The notes beneath the pieces are model-generated. The model was not told where the DNA came from. It ran no database searches and saw only the letters and a list, made by a program, of their open reading frames with translations. Both the position numbers and the translations under genes were made by a program. From assembly GCF_900142065.1 (NCBI RefSeq), contig NZ_FSRJ01000002.1, positions 186,001-250,000 of the forward strand: DNA of 64,000 nt. Direction: 5' to 3'. Each line of letters opens with the position of its first letter. Positions within the stretch are counted from its first letter, which is position 1. The DNA comes from Agromyces cerinus subsp. cerinus. Its GTDB lineage: Bacteria > Actinomycetota > Actinomycetes > Actinomycetales > Microbacteriaceae. Of this stretch, positions 17,526 through 27,300 are shown piece after piece.

Positions 17526-18194
17526 TCACCGTCGTCCGCCGTCGACCCGCAGGGTCTCGCCGGTGAAGAACGGGGCCGACATGATCCACAGCACGGCATC
17601 GACGATGTCCTGGACGGTTCCCGTGCTGCCGACGAGCGTCCGGGAGGCGGCTGCCGTGAGGAACGCCGCCTTCTCCGCACCGCGGGCATCCCAAAGACCT
17701 GAATCGATGATCCCCGGAGAGATCGCGTTCACGCGCACCGGAGCGAGCTCGGCGGCCAGGTGCTGGGCTGCGAACGCGATGGCGCCGTTGGTGATTCCAG
17801 TGGCGTAAGTCCCGGAACCGGGACGCCACGCGACCTGACCGGAGAAGAGGGTGAGCGACTGCCGGATCTGGAAGTGCTTGGCCAGCAGGAGGGGGCCGGT
17901 GATCTTCGCCGCGATCGCCTCCTGCACCCGGGAGAGCTCCATCTCGCGGATCGGCGCACTGTAGGTCATGCTGGCGGTCGAGATCAGGTGATCGATGGGG
18001 CCGATGCGCTGCGCGGCCGCAGCCACGGACGCCTCGTCACGCAGGTCGATGCGCACTGTGCTCTCGTCACGTGGCGCGTGCGATGCAACGGTCACGTGGG
18101 CGTCTTCCGCGTCTGCGGCCGCCGCGATGGCAGCGCCCAATCGGTGGGTTCCGCCGATGACGAGGACGGTGTGGTTGGCGAATCTTCCAGTCAT
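17526..18194 (-). CDS. SDR-family oxidoreductase lacking the catalytic lysine
   Basis: 222 residues. The Rossmann nucleotide motif is GGTHRLGAAIA at about 14-24. A Ser (LFSGQVA) and Tyr (TYATGITN) stand in active-site positions, and the conserved PGII turn follows. The usual YxxxK lysine is replaced: four residues after the Tyr is Ile. The protein may therefore have altered chemistry or a non-enzymatic role; related NAD(P)-binding SDRs with degenerate active sites are known. The ATG at 18194 has GGAG 6 nt upstream. It is divergent from an HxlR regulator across 80 bp that contain a palindrome, the usual arrangement for HxlR-controlled reductases. Confidence 0.8.
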   Translation of the reverse strand: MTGRFANHTVLVIGGTHRLGAAIAAAADAEDAHVTVASHAPRDESTVRIDLRDEASVAAAAQRIGPIDHLISTASMTYSAPIREMELSRVQEAIAAKITGPLLLAKHFQIRQSLTLFSGQVAWRPGSGTYATGITNGAIAFAAQHLAAELAPVRVNAISPGIIDSGLWDARGAEKAAFLTAAASRTLVGSTGTVQDIVDAVLWIMSAPFFTGETLRVDGGRR

Positions 18195-18235
18195 GTTCTG
18201 CTCCGATCGGATGTGATGCACCCGACGCTATGGAA

Positions 18236-18251
18236 AAGTAACTGGTGACTT
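18236..18251. promoter_or_regulatory. HxlR-type operator candidate
   Basis: AAGTAACTGGTGACTT is a 16-bp imperfect palindrome (AAGT.AC..GT.ACTT) in the divergent region between the SDR and HxlR genes, 24 bp before the regulator's ATG. HxlR/YodB-type regulators bind AGTNNC-type dyads in such positions. Confidence 0.5.
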
Positions 18252-18274
18252 CAACGTAACCGGAGAGGTTCCAT

Positions 18275-18646
18275 ATGACGTACGACATCATGTCGGCGAG
18301 CTGCCCATCGCGTATCGTGCTGCGGCGCATCGGCGCACGATGGACGGTGTTCATCGTCAACGCGCTCGAACACGAGCCGATGCGATTCACCGCGCTCGCG
18401 ACCCGAATCCAAGGGATCACTCCGAAGGTCCTCGCGGAAACGCTCCGGTCTCTGGAGGAAGACGGTCTGGTATCCCGAACCGTATTCGACGAGAACCCCC
18501 CTCACGTCGAGTACGAGCTCACTGAACTCGGCCGCTCGCTGCTGGTGCCGCTCCGCGCCGTGAGGGAATGGGCCGAGGAACACGTCCCCACGGTCCTCGC
18601 CGCCCGCGCCGCCCGCGCCGCTCTCCGGCCGACCGACGCGGGATAG
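18275..18646 (+). CDS. HxlR-family winged-helix regulator
   Basis: 123 residues, typical size. The HxlR core is IGARWTVFIVNAL, then FTALATRIQGITPKVLAETL (recognition region) and the wing VEYELTELG. A Cys at position 10 (SCPSR) sits where redox- or quinone-sensing members (YodB, HypR) have their reactive Cys, so it may respond to electrophiles; that is inference. It probably represses the divergent SDR gene and itself through the palindrome at 18236-18251. Confidence 0.9.
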   Translation: MTYDIMSASCPSRIVLRRIGARWTVFIVNALEHEPMRFTALATRIQGITPKVLAETLRSLEEDGLVSRTVFDENPPHVEYELTELGRSLLVPLRAVREWAEEHVPTVLAARAARAALRPTDAG

Positions 18647-18673
18647 TTCCCGCCGCCCGTCCGTGCCCCCGAT

Positions 18674-19357
18674 TCAGCGAGTCTGCCGGCGGACGATCTC
18701 GTTGATCCAGATCGGCGCGAACGGCGAGGTGCAGTTCGGCGGCGTCGGGTAGTCCTTCAGCACCTCGAGGCGCTCGCCGATCTCGAGCGCGCGGGCGCGG
18801 TACTCGGGGTGGTGGATGCCGATGTTCGCGAGGGTCTCGTTCATGGCCCACTGCAGGCGATCGGGCGCCTGCTTCATGTGCGCCTCGATGAGGTCGAGCA
18901 GCCCGGGCAGGTCGAGCCCCTCGGGCGACTTCGCCACGCGGGTGGTCGTGAGCGCCCACCCGGCGCTCGCGACGATGGGGTCGGCGTCGTCGAACCACGC
19001 GACGCGGAGCTCTTCGACATGCGGGTTCTTCTTGACGATGTAGTTGACGAGCCAGTCGTGCACCTTGGGCACGCGGGCCTCACGGAGCATGGCGTCGAGC
19101 TCGGCCGCGGTGTACTGCTTCGGCCGGCTGATCAGCAGCGCAACGAGGCGCGCCGGGGTGTCGCCCGTCGCCCAGAGTTCACGGGCGAGTTCGGGCTGCG
19201 TGCCGACCCGCTTGGCCACGGCGCGCAGCTTCGCGAGGTTCACGCCGTGGTCGTCGCCGTGGCGCTCGTTCACCGCCCGCACCTTGGGGTCTTCGAGCGC
19301 GGCGAGGTCGGCCATGACCTGACCGACGGTGGCCTGCGGTGCTGCTGTCGTCGTCAC
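18674..19357 (-). CDS. DNA alkylation repair protein, AlkD-like HEAT-repeat family
   Basis: 227 residues from a GTG at 19357 preceded by GAGGAGG. It matches the DNA_alkylation_repair family: helical HEAT-like repeats, the RELWATGDTPARLVALLI segment, and DWLVNYIVKKNPHVEELRVAWFDD. AlkD enzymes excise N3- and N7-alkylated bases without base flipping. Family membership is good, but glycosylase activity is unproven because several actinobacterial members are uncharacterised. It is a single gene, convergent with HxlR. Confidence 0.82.
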   Translation of the reverse strand: MTTTAAPQATVGQVMADLAALEDPKVRAVNERHGDDHGVNLAKLRAVAKRVGTQPELARELWATGDTPARLVALLISRPKQYTAAELDAMLREARVPKVHDWLVNYIVKKNPHVEELRVAWFDDADPIVASAGWALTTTRVAKSPEGLDLPGLLDLIEAHMKQAPDRLQWAMNETLANIGIHHPEYRARALEIGERLEVLKDYPTPPNCTSPFAPIWINEIVRRQTR

Positions 19358-19427
19358 TCGGCCTCCTCTGCGCTGCGTTGTGCTGCACGATCCAGCCTAC
19401 GTCGACCGGCTGCGAGCGACGCGGCGG

Positions 19428-19952
19428 TCAGGCCGTGGTGCGTGCCTCATCGAGCCCCAGCAGGTACCCGGCGTTTCCGCGCAGCGCCGCCTCGTAGCGC
19501 AGCACGTCGGGGGTGCGCACCGCGTCGGCGGCGAAGGCGAGCAGCTCGCCGACCGCGGCATCGCTGCGGCCCGCTGCGTGCAGCCCGAGCGCGTGGAACA
19601 GGCGCACGGACTCGGAGTCGGGGTACTCGGCGAGCGCCCGGTCGAGCGCCGCGAGCGAGTCGTCCATGCGCCCGAGGATGCGGAGCGTGCTGCCGTACTG
19701 CAGCAGGCAGCGGCGCAGCGGATCGCCCCCGAGGCCCGAGCCCAGCGCCCGCTCGTAGTAGCCGAGCGCCGTCTCCTCCTCGCCGGCGGTGTCGTACGAG
19801 CCGCCGACCTCGTAGAGCACGTAGGGGTCGCCGGGGTGGTCGGCGAGCACGGCGAGGAACTCGTCGATGGTCGGCTGCATGTTCGCGCGGTCGCGGCGCT
19901 CGAAGATCTCGCGCAGCGTCGCGTCGAGCTCGGAGGAGAGGGTGGCGGTCAT
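19428..19952 (-). CDS. Tetratricopeptide-repeat protein
   Basis: 174 residues. TPR-like pairs of helices are visible (DPYVLYEVGGSYDTAGEEETA; LRRCLLQYGSTLRILGRMDDSL; ESVRLFHALGLHAAGRSD). It matches the small TPR_5-type cytosolic proteins of actinobacteria; function unknown. The ATG at 19952 is chosen because a TATGAT-like box (GATGAT) lies 6 nt upstream, as in other leaderless genes here. An ATG 15 codons upstream is less likely. Confidence 0.78.
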   Translation of the reverse strand: MTATLSSELDATLREIFERRDRANMQPTIDEFLAVLADHPGDPYVLYEVGGSYDTAGEEETALGYYERALGSGLGGDPLRRCLLQYGSTLRILGRMDDSLAALDRALAEYPDSESVRLFHALGLHAAGRSDAAVGELLAFAADAVRTPDVLRYEAALRGNAGYLLGLDEARTTA

Positions 19953-20074
19953 CGCTCCATCATCGCGGTCGTCGGGGACATCCGCTGTTCGGGACATCGC
20001 GGTGGTCGGGCGAGCGCGCGAGCGAGCGGATGCCGCGCGCCCACCGCAGCACGAGGCATCCGCTCGCTCACGGC

Positions 20075-21670
20075 TCAGGCGGTGGCCGCCTGCTCGCGTG
20101 CCCGCAGGTCTTTCCGCAGGATCTTGCCGGCGCTCGACTTCGGGATCACCTCGATGAACTCGACGACGCGCACCTTCTCGTGCGGTGCGACGTGCGCGGT
20201 GACGTGCGCCATGACCGCGTCGGCGTCGAGCTCGGCACCGGGCTGCACCACGACGAAGGCCTTCGGCACCTCTTGGCCGTCGGCGTCGAGCACGCCGATG
20301 ACGGCCGCGTCGGCGATCGCCGGGTGTCCGAGCAGCACGGCCTCGAGCACGGCCGGCGCCACCTGGTAGCCCTTGTACTTGATGAGCTCCTTGAGGCGAT
20401 CGACGATGCGGTAGACGCCGTCGGCGGTCACCGTGGCGATGTCGCCCGTGTGCAGCCAGCCGTCGTCGTCGAGCATCTCGGCGGTCGCCGCGGCGTTGCC
20501 GAGGTAGCCCTGCATCACCTGCGGGCCGCGGATCAAGAGCTCGCCCGGCTCGCTCGTGCCGCCGCCGGCCGGCGTCTCGACGTCGACGCCCGTCTCGACG
20601 TCGACGAGGCGCGCCTCGGTGTTCGGCACCAGGAAGCCGATGGACGAGCGGTCGAGGTCGTCGCGGTCGGTCGGGATCACGTGCGTGACGGGGCTCGTCT
20701 CGGTCATGCCGTAGCCCTGGGCGACCGTGCAGCCGATGCGGGAGGCGACGAGCTCGGCGAGGGCGCCGTCGAGCGGAGCCGCGCCCGAGAAGACGACCCG
20801 CACGCTCGACAGGTCGTACTGGTCGACGAGCGGATGCTTCGCGAGCGCCACCGCGATCGGCGGCGCGATGAACACCCAGGTCGCCCGGTGCTCGCTGATG
20901 ATGCGGAGGAACTCGACGAGGTCGAACCTCGGCATCGTCACGAGTGCGGCCCTGAGCTTGAGGGCGTAGTTCAAGAGGGCCGTCATGCCGTAGATGTGGA
21001 AGAACGGCAGCACCGCGAGCACGCGGTCGTCGGGCACGAGGCCGATGGAGCCTCGCGCCTGCTCGATGTTCGCGACGAGGTTCGCGTGCGTGAGCATGAC
21101 CCCCTTCGGGCGCCCGGTGGTGCCCGACGAGTAGGGGAGCACGGCGAGATGCGTCGCCGGGTCGAACGAGACCTCGGGTGCCGGATGCCCCTCGCCGAGC
21201 AGGTCGCGCAGCGACGGGTGGCCCTCGGCTCCGTCGAGCACCACGAGGTGGTCGTCGGCGATGCCGAGGCGTGCCGCCGCGGCCTTCGCGCCCGGGAGGA
21301 GCGGGGACACCGTGAAGAACCAGGTGGCACCGGCATCCGTCAACTGGTTGGCGATCTCGTCGGGCGTGTAGAGGGAGTTGATCGTGGTCGCGGTGGCGCC
21401 CGAGCGCAGGATGCCGTGGAAGACCGTGGCGAATGCGGGCACGTTGGGGCAGAGCAGCGCGACGACGTCGCCGACGCCGACGCCGCGGGCCGCGAGCGCG
21501 CCGGCGAGGAGTCCGATCTGGCCGACCAGCTGGCGGTAGCTCGTCTCGGCGCCGCTGGCGCCGTCGATGAGCGCCACCCGATCGAGCTCGGCGTCGGTGA
21601 GGTCGCCGAAGAGGAACTCGTAGATCGAGGTGTCGGGAACCGTGAGGTCGGGGTAGGTGCTCCTGGCCAT
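20075..21670 (-). CDS. AMP-dependent acyl-CoA ligase (4-coumarate-CoA ligase-like)
   Basis: 531 residues from an ATG at 21670 with AAGGAGAT upstream. It has the adenylate-forming motifs YSSGTTGRPKG (about 180), GYGMTE (about 320) and GWLHTGD, and the C-terminal lysine loop PKSSAGKILRK (about 520). Overall it most resembles 4CL-type aryl- or acyl-CoA synthetases. It would activate a carboxylic acid to the CoA thioester through an acyl-AMP; the substrate is not predictable. It is divergent from fur, with 119 bp between. Confidence 0.9.
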   Translation of the reverse strand: MARSTYPDLTVPDTSIYEFLFGDLTDAELDRVALIDGASGAETSYRQLVGQIGLLAGALAARGVGVGDVVALLCPNVPAFATVFHGILRSGATATTINSLYTPDEIANQLTDAGATWFFTVSPLLPGAKAAAARLGIADDHLVVLDGAEGHPSLRDLLGEGHPAPEVSFDPATHLAVLPYSSGTTGRPKGVMLTHANLVANIEQARGSIGLVPDDRVLAVLPFFHIYGMTALLNYALKLRAALVTMPRFDLVEFLRIISEHRATWVFIAPPIAVALAKHPLVDQYDLSSVRVVFSGAAPLDGALAELVASRIGCTVAQGYGMTETSPVTHVIPTDRDDLDRSSIGFLVPNTEARLVDVETGVDVETPAGGGTSEPGELLIRGPQVMQGYLGNAAATAEMLDDDGWLHTGDIATVTADGVYRIVDRLKELIKYKGYQVAPAVLEAVLLGHPAIADAAVIGVLDADGQEVPKAFVVVQPGAELDADAVMAHVTAHVAPHEKVRVVEFIEVIPKSSAGKILRKDLRAREQAATA

Positions 21671-21750
21671 GCTGAGATCTCCTTCGATCTGCGGGTGCAA
21701 GCCATCATGCGGCATTCGCGCGGTCGGGGGAAGAGTCGAGTCGTGCTCGG

Positions 21751-21773
21751 TTGTTTTGATAAGATCAATACAA
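21751..21773. promoter_or_regulatory. Fur/CatR-type operator upstream of fur
   Basis: Two 10-bp arms, TTGTTTTGAT and ATCAATACAA, separated by AAG, form a near-perfect AT-rich dyad 16 bp before the fur ATG. Position and symmetry fit an autoregulatory box for the Fur/CatR repressor. The low GC is striking against the 70% background. Confidence 0.75.
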
Positions 21774-21789
21774 CTGTTAGGTTCGAGGC

Positions 21790-22239
21790 ATGAGCTCGAT
21801 TGCCGCCGACGAACGCGAACAGGCCGCTGCCCGCCTGCGCGCCGCGGGGCTCAAGGTCACCGAGTCGCGTCTCGCGGTCTTCGGCACGTTCCACGCGGGC
21901 GAGCACCTCGACGCCGACGACGTCTACACCCGCGTCGCCGTGGCGCTGCCGACGACGTCCCGCCAGGCCGTCTACGGCGTGCTCGGCGCGCTCGCCGAGG
22001 CCGGGCTGCTCCGCAAGATCGAGCCGGCCGGTTCGCCGGCGCTCTACGAGACCCGCGTCGGCGACAACCACCACCACCTCGTCTGCACGGGGTGCGGCAA
22101 GGTCTTGGATGTCGGCTGCGTCGTCGGCGAGGCCGCATGCCTCACGCCGAGCGAGACCCACGGCTTCCGCATCGCCACCGCGGAGGTCACCTTCTGGGGC
22201 CTCTGCCCCGAGTGCAGTGCGAGCGGCGCGCTGAGCTGA
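21790..22239 (+). CDS. Fur-family metal-dependent repressor (CatR/PerR/FurA-like)
   Basis: 149 residues. The winged helix covers residues 10-85. Metal-site residues are His94-96 in NHHHLVCTGC, and two CxxC pairs (Cys99/102 and Cys139/142) make the structural zinc site. It is upstream of a catalase, as in Streptomyces catR-catA and mycobacterial furA-katG. It is therefore probably a peroxide- or iron-responsive repressor of the catalase. A strong AT-rich dyad upstream suggests autoregulation. Confidence 0.92.
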   Translation: MSSIAADEREQAAARLRAAGLKVTESRLAVFGTFHAGEHLDADDVYTRVAVALPTTSRQAVYGVLGALAEAGLLRKIEPAGSPALYETRVGDNHHHLVCTGCGKVLDVGCVVGEAACLTPSETHGFRIATAEVTFWGLCPECSASGALS

Positions 22240-22294
22240 GCCGAAGCCGGTCGCACCGGCACACCCTCGCACCTGAAGTCGACACCCCTACCCC

Positions 22295-22314
22295 GCGCCG
22301 GGTCGATCCGGCGC
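22295..22314 (+). other. Stem-loop in the fur-catalase intergenic region
   Basis: GCGCCGG (22295-22301) pairs with CCGGCGC (22308-22314) across a 6-nt loop. It may be a partial terminator or attenuator reducing fur read-through. No T-run follows. Confidence 0.35.
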
Positions 22315-22402
22315 GCCCCGAAACTCGGGCGCTTCCCTACCTGCGCCCCGTCGGCCCCAGGGCCGGCGACCCCAGAGAAAGAAACGAAGAGAGAAGGACG
22401 CC

Positions 22403-23878
22403 ATGTCTGAACCCACCACGACGACGACGCAGACCGGAACCCCGGTCGCCAGCGACGCCCACTCCCTCACGATCGGCGCCGACGGCGCGACGGTGCTGCA
22501 CGACCGCTACCTCGTCGAGAAGCTCGCCCAGTTCAACCGCGAACGCATCCCGGAGCGCATCGTGCACGCGAAGGGCGGCGGCGCGTTCGGCAGCTTCGAA
22601 GTGACCGCGGATGTCTCGGCCTACACGCGTGCCGCGGTGTTCCAGCCCGGCTCGACCGTCGAGACGCTGCTGCGCTTCTCGAGCGTCGCCGGTGAGCAGG
22701 GCTCGCCCGACACCTGGCGCGACGTGCGCGGCTTCTCGCTGAAGTTCTACACGACCGAGGGCAACTACGACATCGTCGGCAACAACACGCCCGTGTTCTT
22801 CATCCGCGACGCGATCAAGTTCCCCGACTTCATCCACTCGCAGAAGCGCCTGCCGGGGTCGGGCCTCCGCGACGCCGACATGCAGTGGGACTTCTGGACC
22901 CTCTCGCCCGAGTCGGCCCACCAGGTCACGTACCTCATGGGCGACCGCGGCCTGCCGAAGTCGTGGCGCGAGATGCACGGCTTCGGTTCGCACACCTACC
23001 AGTGGATCAACGCCGAGGGTGACAGGTTCTGGGTGAAGTACCACTTCCGCTCGCAGCAGGGCGACCTGCACCTCGACGCGGAGAGCGCCGAGGCGATCGC
23101 CGGTGCCGACGCCGACTACTACCGCCGCGACCTGCACGAGGCGATCGAGGCCGGCGACCACCCGAAGTGGGACCTGCACGTGCAGGTCATGCCCTACGAC
23201 GACGCGAAGACGTACCGGTTCAACCCGTTCGACCTCACCAAGGTGTGGCCGCACGCGGACTACCCGCTGATCCCGGTCGGCACGCTCACCCTCGACCGCA
23301 ACCCGCAGAACTTCTTCGCCGAGATCGAGCAGGCTGCGTTCTCGCCCGCGAACACCGTTCCCGGCATCGCGATCAGCCCCGACAAGATGCTGATGGCGCG
23401 CGTGTTCAGCTACCCCGACGCGCAGCGCTACCGCGTGGGCACGAACTACAACCAGATTCCGGTGAACGCGCCGCACGCGGCATCCGTCGCCAACTACTCG
23501 CAGGACGGCGCCCAGCGCCACGGGTTCAACGCGCCGACCACGCCGGTCTACGCACCGAACTCGTTCGGCGGCCCGGTGGCGTCGGCTGAGGCGGCCGCCG
23601 AGGGCGGCTGGGAGAGCGACGGCGAGCTCGTGCGCGCCGCGTACACGCTGCGCTCCGACGACAGCGACTTCGGCCAGGCCGGCACGCTCTACCGCGAGGT
23701 CTACTCGCCCGAGGCGAAGCTGCGCCTGCAGGCGACCCTCGCCGGCCAGGCGGCGTCGATCACGATCGACGAGATCCGCGAGCGGTTCTTCCAGTACTGG
23801 ACGAACGTCGACGCCGACCTCGGCGCCGCGCTGCGGGCTGCGCACGCGACGGCTGCCGCCGACGGCGCCGGGGCGTAG
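22403..23878 (+). CDS. katA: Monofunctional haem catalase (clade 3)
   Basis: 491 residues, typical of small-subunit catalases. The active-site His is His55 ([12 protein letters not shown]). The haem Tyr is Tyr337 ([14 protein letters not shown]). The distal Asn lies in [12 protein letters not shown]. It dismutates hydrogen peroxide in the cytoplasm. AGAGAGAAGGACGCC precedes the ATG. It lies 163 bp after fur, in the same orientation, and ends at a strong hairpin. Confidence 0.96.
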   Translation: MSEPTTTTTQTGTPVASDAHSLTIGADGATVLHDRYLVEKLAQFNRERIPERIVHAKGGGAFGSFEVTADVSAYTRAAVFQPGSTVETLLRFSSVAGEQGSPDTWRDVRGFSLKFYTTEGNYDIVGNNTPVFFIRDAIKFPDFIHSQKRLPGSGLRDADMQWDFWTLSPESAHQVTYLMGDRGLPKSWREMHGFGSHTYQWINAEGDRFWVKYHFRSQQGDLHLDAESAEAIAGADADYYRRDLHEAIEAGDHPKWDLHVQVMPYDDAKTYRFNPFDLTKVWPHADYPLIPVGTLTLDRNPQNFFAEIEQAAFSPANTVPGIAISPDKMLMARVFSYPDAQRYRVGTNYNQIPVNAPHAASVANYSQDGAQRHGFNAPTTPVYAPNSFGGPVASAEAAAEGGWESDGELVRAAYTLRSDDSDFGQAGTLYREVYSPEAKLRLQATLAGQAASITIDEIRERFFQYWTNVDADLGAALRAAHATAAADGAGA

Positions 23879-23890
23879 TCGATTCACGCC

Positions 23891-23930
23891 CGAACGGGCC
23901 CGGATGCCGCGCGGCATCCGGGCCCGTTCG
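23891..23930 (+). terminator. Long perfect hairpin after katA
   Basis: A perfect 40-bp palindrome starts 13 bp after the katA stop; its arms are CGAACGGGCCCGGATGCCGC and its complement. There is no T-run, as is common for actinobacterial I-shaped terminators. Confidence 0.75.
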
Positions 23931-24072
23931 CGTGTTCGCGCTGTTCGCGTGCTTTGCGCTGCCCTCGTGTTCGCGCTGCTCGCGCTGCCCGCCCGGTTCG
24001 CGTGCGTGCGTGTTCGCGCGGCCCGCGCTGCCCGCCCGGTTCGCGTGCTCGCGTATTTGCGCTGCTCGCAGT
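23931..24072. repeat. Low-complexity repeats between katA and the rhamnosidase gene
   Basis: Degenerate repeats of GTTCGCG and CGCTGC words. The 20-mer CGCTGCCCGCCCGGTTCGCG occurs twice about 55 bp apart. No plausible coding frame was seen. With the hairpin and the 62-bp element this accounts for most of the 485-bp gap at 23879-24363. Confidence 0.6.
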
Positions 24073-24074
24073 TC

Positions 24075-24136
24075 GTCGAGATGACACAACCTGTCGGTAC
24101 GCGCGGGCGAGAAGCGACGATTCGCGTCATCTCGAC
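24075..24136. repeat. 62-bp inverted-repeat element, copy 1
   Basis: Perfect 11-bp ends, GTCGAGATGAC and GTCATCTCGAC, surround a 40-bp core containing GCGGGCGAGAAGCG. A second copy of identical length lies on the other side of the rhamnosidase gene at 29618-29679. Confidence 0.7.
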
Positions 24137-24284
24137 TGCTGATCCGGCGTCTCCTCGGCGCCCCGCGCGCGGAATCGCGCGCGCGAATACCGGGAGAGCG
24201 GGCGCCCCGGACGAACCGCACGCTCTCGTCCCCGGGGTTGCGGCAGGCGTGCCGGATGGCGGACCCCGGTTCGCCGACTCGGGG

Positions 24285-24314
24285 TTGACCGGGCGTTCAC
24301 GAGCTGGATAGGCT
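24285..24314 (+). promoter_or_regulatory. Promoter of the GH78 rhamnosidase gene
   Basis: TTGACC (24285-24290) and TAGGCT (24309-24314) are separated by 18 bp, a good vegetative sigma promoter. Transcription would start about 24321, upstream of the LacI-type dyad. Confidence 0.65.
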
Positions 24315-24333
24315 CCTGACTGTTCGCTGCAAA

Positions 24334-24347
24334 ATGAATCGTTTCAT
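24334..24347. promoter_or_regulatory. LacI-family operator in the rhamnosidase 5' leader
   Basis: ATGAATCGTTTCAT is a dyad with a central CG, the hallmark of LacI/GalR-family sites. It lies between the predicted transcription start and the AAGAGGAGAA ribosome-binding site, a repressing position. No LacI gene is present in the window. Confidence 0.65.
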
Positions 24348-24363
24348 CAAAGAGGAGAAACGC

Positions 24364-27300
24364 GTGCGACCCTACTTCCGCAGTGCCGCTGCCGGTGTGC
24401 TCATCGCCGGTACGGTCTTCGCAACAGTGCTCACCGCACCACCGGCTCCGGCCGTCGCGGCGTCACGTCACACCGATCGAGTCGCCGTCGGGGCGCTCGA
24501 GGCCAACTCGGCCGCCGACCCGATCGGGATCCCGCTCACCGCCCCGAGGCTGAGCTGGCAGCTCACCTCGACCAGTCGAGGCGCGATGCAATCCGCATAC
24601 CAGGTGCGTGTCGCGTCGAGCGAGCGCAATCTGGAGCGTCCCGACGTCTGGGACAGCGGCAAGGTCGCATCGGATGCCTCGGTCGACGTGCCGTTCGGCG
24701 GCCCCGACCTCGAGGGGGCGACGGAGTACGCCTGGCAGGTGCGCGTGTGGGATGCACGCGGTCAGGCCTCGGAGTGGAGCGACGCCGCGACCTTCGAGAC
24801 CGCCCTCGCCTCGACCGATGACTGGGCGGGTGCCGAGTGGATCGGCGCCGACGCGTCGATCCCGGAGGAATGGACCGACTACACCCTGACGTTCACGGCG
24901 TCGAAGATCTCCGGCGCGCTCGGCGTGTACTTCCGCGGCAGCGACAGCGGCAACGCGGACATGTGGCAGCTGAGCCAGAGCGAGCGCTCGCTTCGCCCGC
25001 ACGTGAAGACCAACGGAGGCTTCGCGGTGCTCCCGGCGACGCCCTTCCCCGCCGGCTTCGACTTCGCCGCCGAGCACGAGTACTCCATCACCGTCGACGG
25101 CACGACCGTCGTGACGAAGGTCGACGGCGAGGTGCTCGACACGCGCACCGTCACGGCGAACACCGCGCCGGGGCTCGTCGGCTTCCGCACGAACGGGGCC
25201 GAGACCGGGCTCGTCTCCGAGGTGAAGGTCACGTCCGAGTCCGGCGAGGTGCTGGTCGACACGACATTCCCTGCCGGCGACCGCACCTTCACCTCGGGCA
25301 CGGTGCAGGACGGCAAGCTCCTCGTGGCCGGCAACACCGAGCCGTGGTTCGCCTTCGGCGCCGACGTGCCGTTGCTCCGCACGGAGTTCGACGTCGAGAA
25401 GCAGGTCGAGTCGGCGCGCATCTACGCCGCAGCGCGCGGCGTGTACGAGCTGCAGCTCAACGGCGAGCCCGTCGGCGACCAGCAGCTGGCCCCCGGGTGG
25501 ACCGACTACAACACCCGCATCCAGTACCAGAGCTACGACGTCACCGAACAGCTCGAAGCCGGCGACAACGCGTTCGGCGCCGAGGTGGCCAACGGCTGGT
25601 ACGCCGGCAACGTCGCGATGTTCGGCGACTCGGTCTACGGCAGCGACACCTCCCTGATCGCCCAGCTCCGCATCCGGTACACCGACGGCTCGGAAGAGCT
25701 CGTCGCCACCGACGACGGCTGGCGCACGACGAACGGCGCGACGACCTCGGCCGACCTGCTCGACGGCGAGACGTACGACGCCCGCCGCGCCGCAGCGCTG
25801 GGAGCCTGGTCGGAGGCCGGCTATGACGACGGCGAGTGGTCGAAGGTCGTGGTGCGGCCTTCCGCCACCGCGAAGCTCGAGCCGCAGATCGACCCGCCGG
25901 TGCGCGTCACCCAGGAGCTGCAGGCCACCGAACTCGCGAGCCCGGCCGACGGCGTGCACGTCTACGACCTCGGCCAGAACATGGTCGGCCACGCGCGGGT
26001 GACGCTGAAGGGCGAGGCCGGACAGACGGCCCGCATCCGCGTCGCCGAGGTGCTGAACTCCGACGGCACCCTCTACACGGCCAACTTCCGCGGAGCGAAG
26101 GCGACCGACTATTACACCTTCGCGGGAGACGGCGCCGAGACGTGGGAGCCGAACTTCACCTTCCACGGATTCCGCTACGTCGAGATCACGGGGGTCGACG
26201 AGGCCCCCTCGGCCGAAGACATCACCGGCGTCGTGGTCGGCACCGACAACATCTCCACCGGCGCGCTCGAGACCTCCTCGCCGCTCGTCAACCAGCTGCA
26301 GAGCAACATCGTGTGGGGTCAGCGCGGCAACTTCCTGTCGATCCCGACCGATACCCCGGCCCGCGACGAGCGCATGGGCTGGACGGGCGACATCAACGTG
26401 TTCGCGAACACCGCGAACTACAACATGGACTCGCAGCTCTTCCTGACCAAGTGGCTCCAGGACCTGCGCGACACCCAGAGCGCCGACGGCGCCTTCCCCG
26501 GCGTCGCCCCGGTCGTGCCCGGCAGGTTCGACGGCGGCTACGGTCGAGCCGGATGGGCCGACGCCGGCGTGCACGTGCCCTACTCGCTCTGGCAGGCCTA
26601 CGGCGACACGCAGATCCTCGTCGACAGCTACGACTCGATGAAGCGGTACGTCGACTACCTCGACGCCACCTCCACCGACCACATCCGCAACGTCGGCGGC
26701 TACAACGACTGGCTGAACCTCGACGACGACACCCCGGCGACGGTCATCGACACCGCGTTCGTCGCGAAGGGCACCCGCGAGTTCGCCGAGATAGCGGCGG
26801 CGCTCGGTCGTGACGACGACGCGCAGCTCTACATGGAGCGCTACGAGGCGATCAAGGCGGCATTCGGCGCGGCATTCGTCAGCGCGGACGGCACGGTGCG
26901 GGGCGACTCGCAGACGGCCTACATCCTGACGATCACGAACGACCTGATCCCGGCAGGGCTCGAGGACCAGGTCGCTGCGCAGTTCGTCGAGACGCTCGAG
27001 CGGCGGAACAACCACCTGTCGACCGGCTTCCTCGGCGTCGACGGGCTGCTGCCGGCGCTCACGGAGATCGGGCGCACCGACATCGCCTACACACTGCTGC
27101 AGAACACCGACTACCCCTCGTGGGGCTACGAGATCGGCAAGGGCGCGACCACGATCTGGGAGCGCTGGAACTCGATCATGCCCGACGGCACCTTCGGGCC
27201 CGTCGAGATGAACTCGTTCAACCACTACGCCTACGGTGCGGTCGGCGAATGGATGTACCGCACGATGGCGGGCATCTCCGCGCTCGAACCCGGCTACCGC

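Noticed and set aside
22240..22402. Riboswitch or attenuator before katA
   Set aside because: Only one short stem-loop is visible, with no known riboswitch core; I list it just as a stem-loop.
24334..24363. ATG at 24334 as the start of the rhamnosidase
   Set aside because: It lies inside the LacI-type dyad and upstream of the GAGGAG site that serves the GTG at 24364; the signal peptide begins properly only at the GTG.
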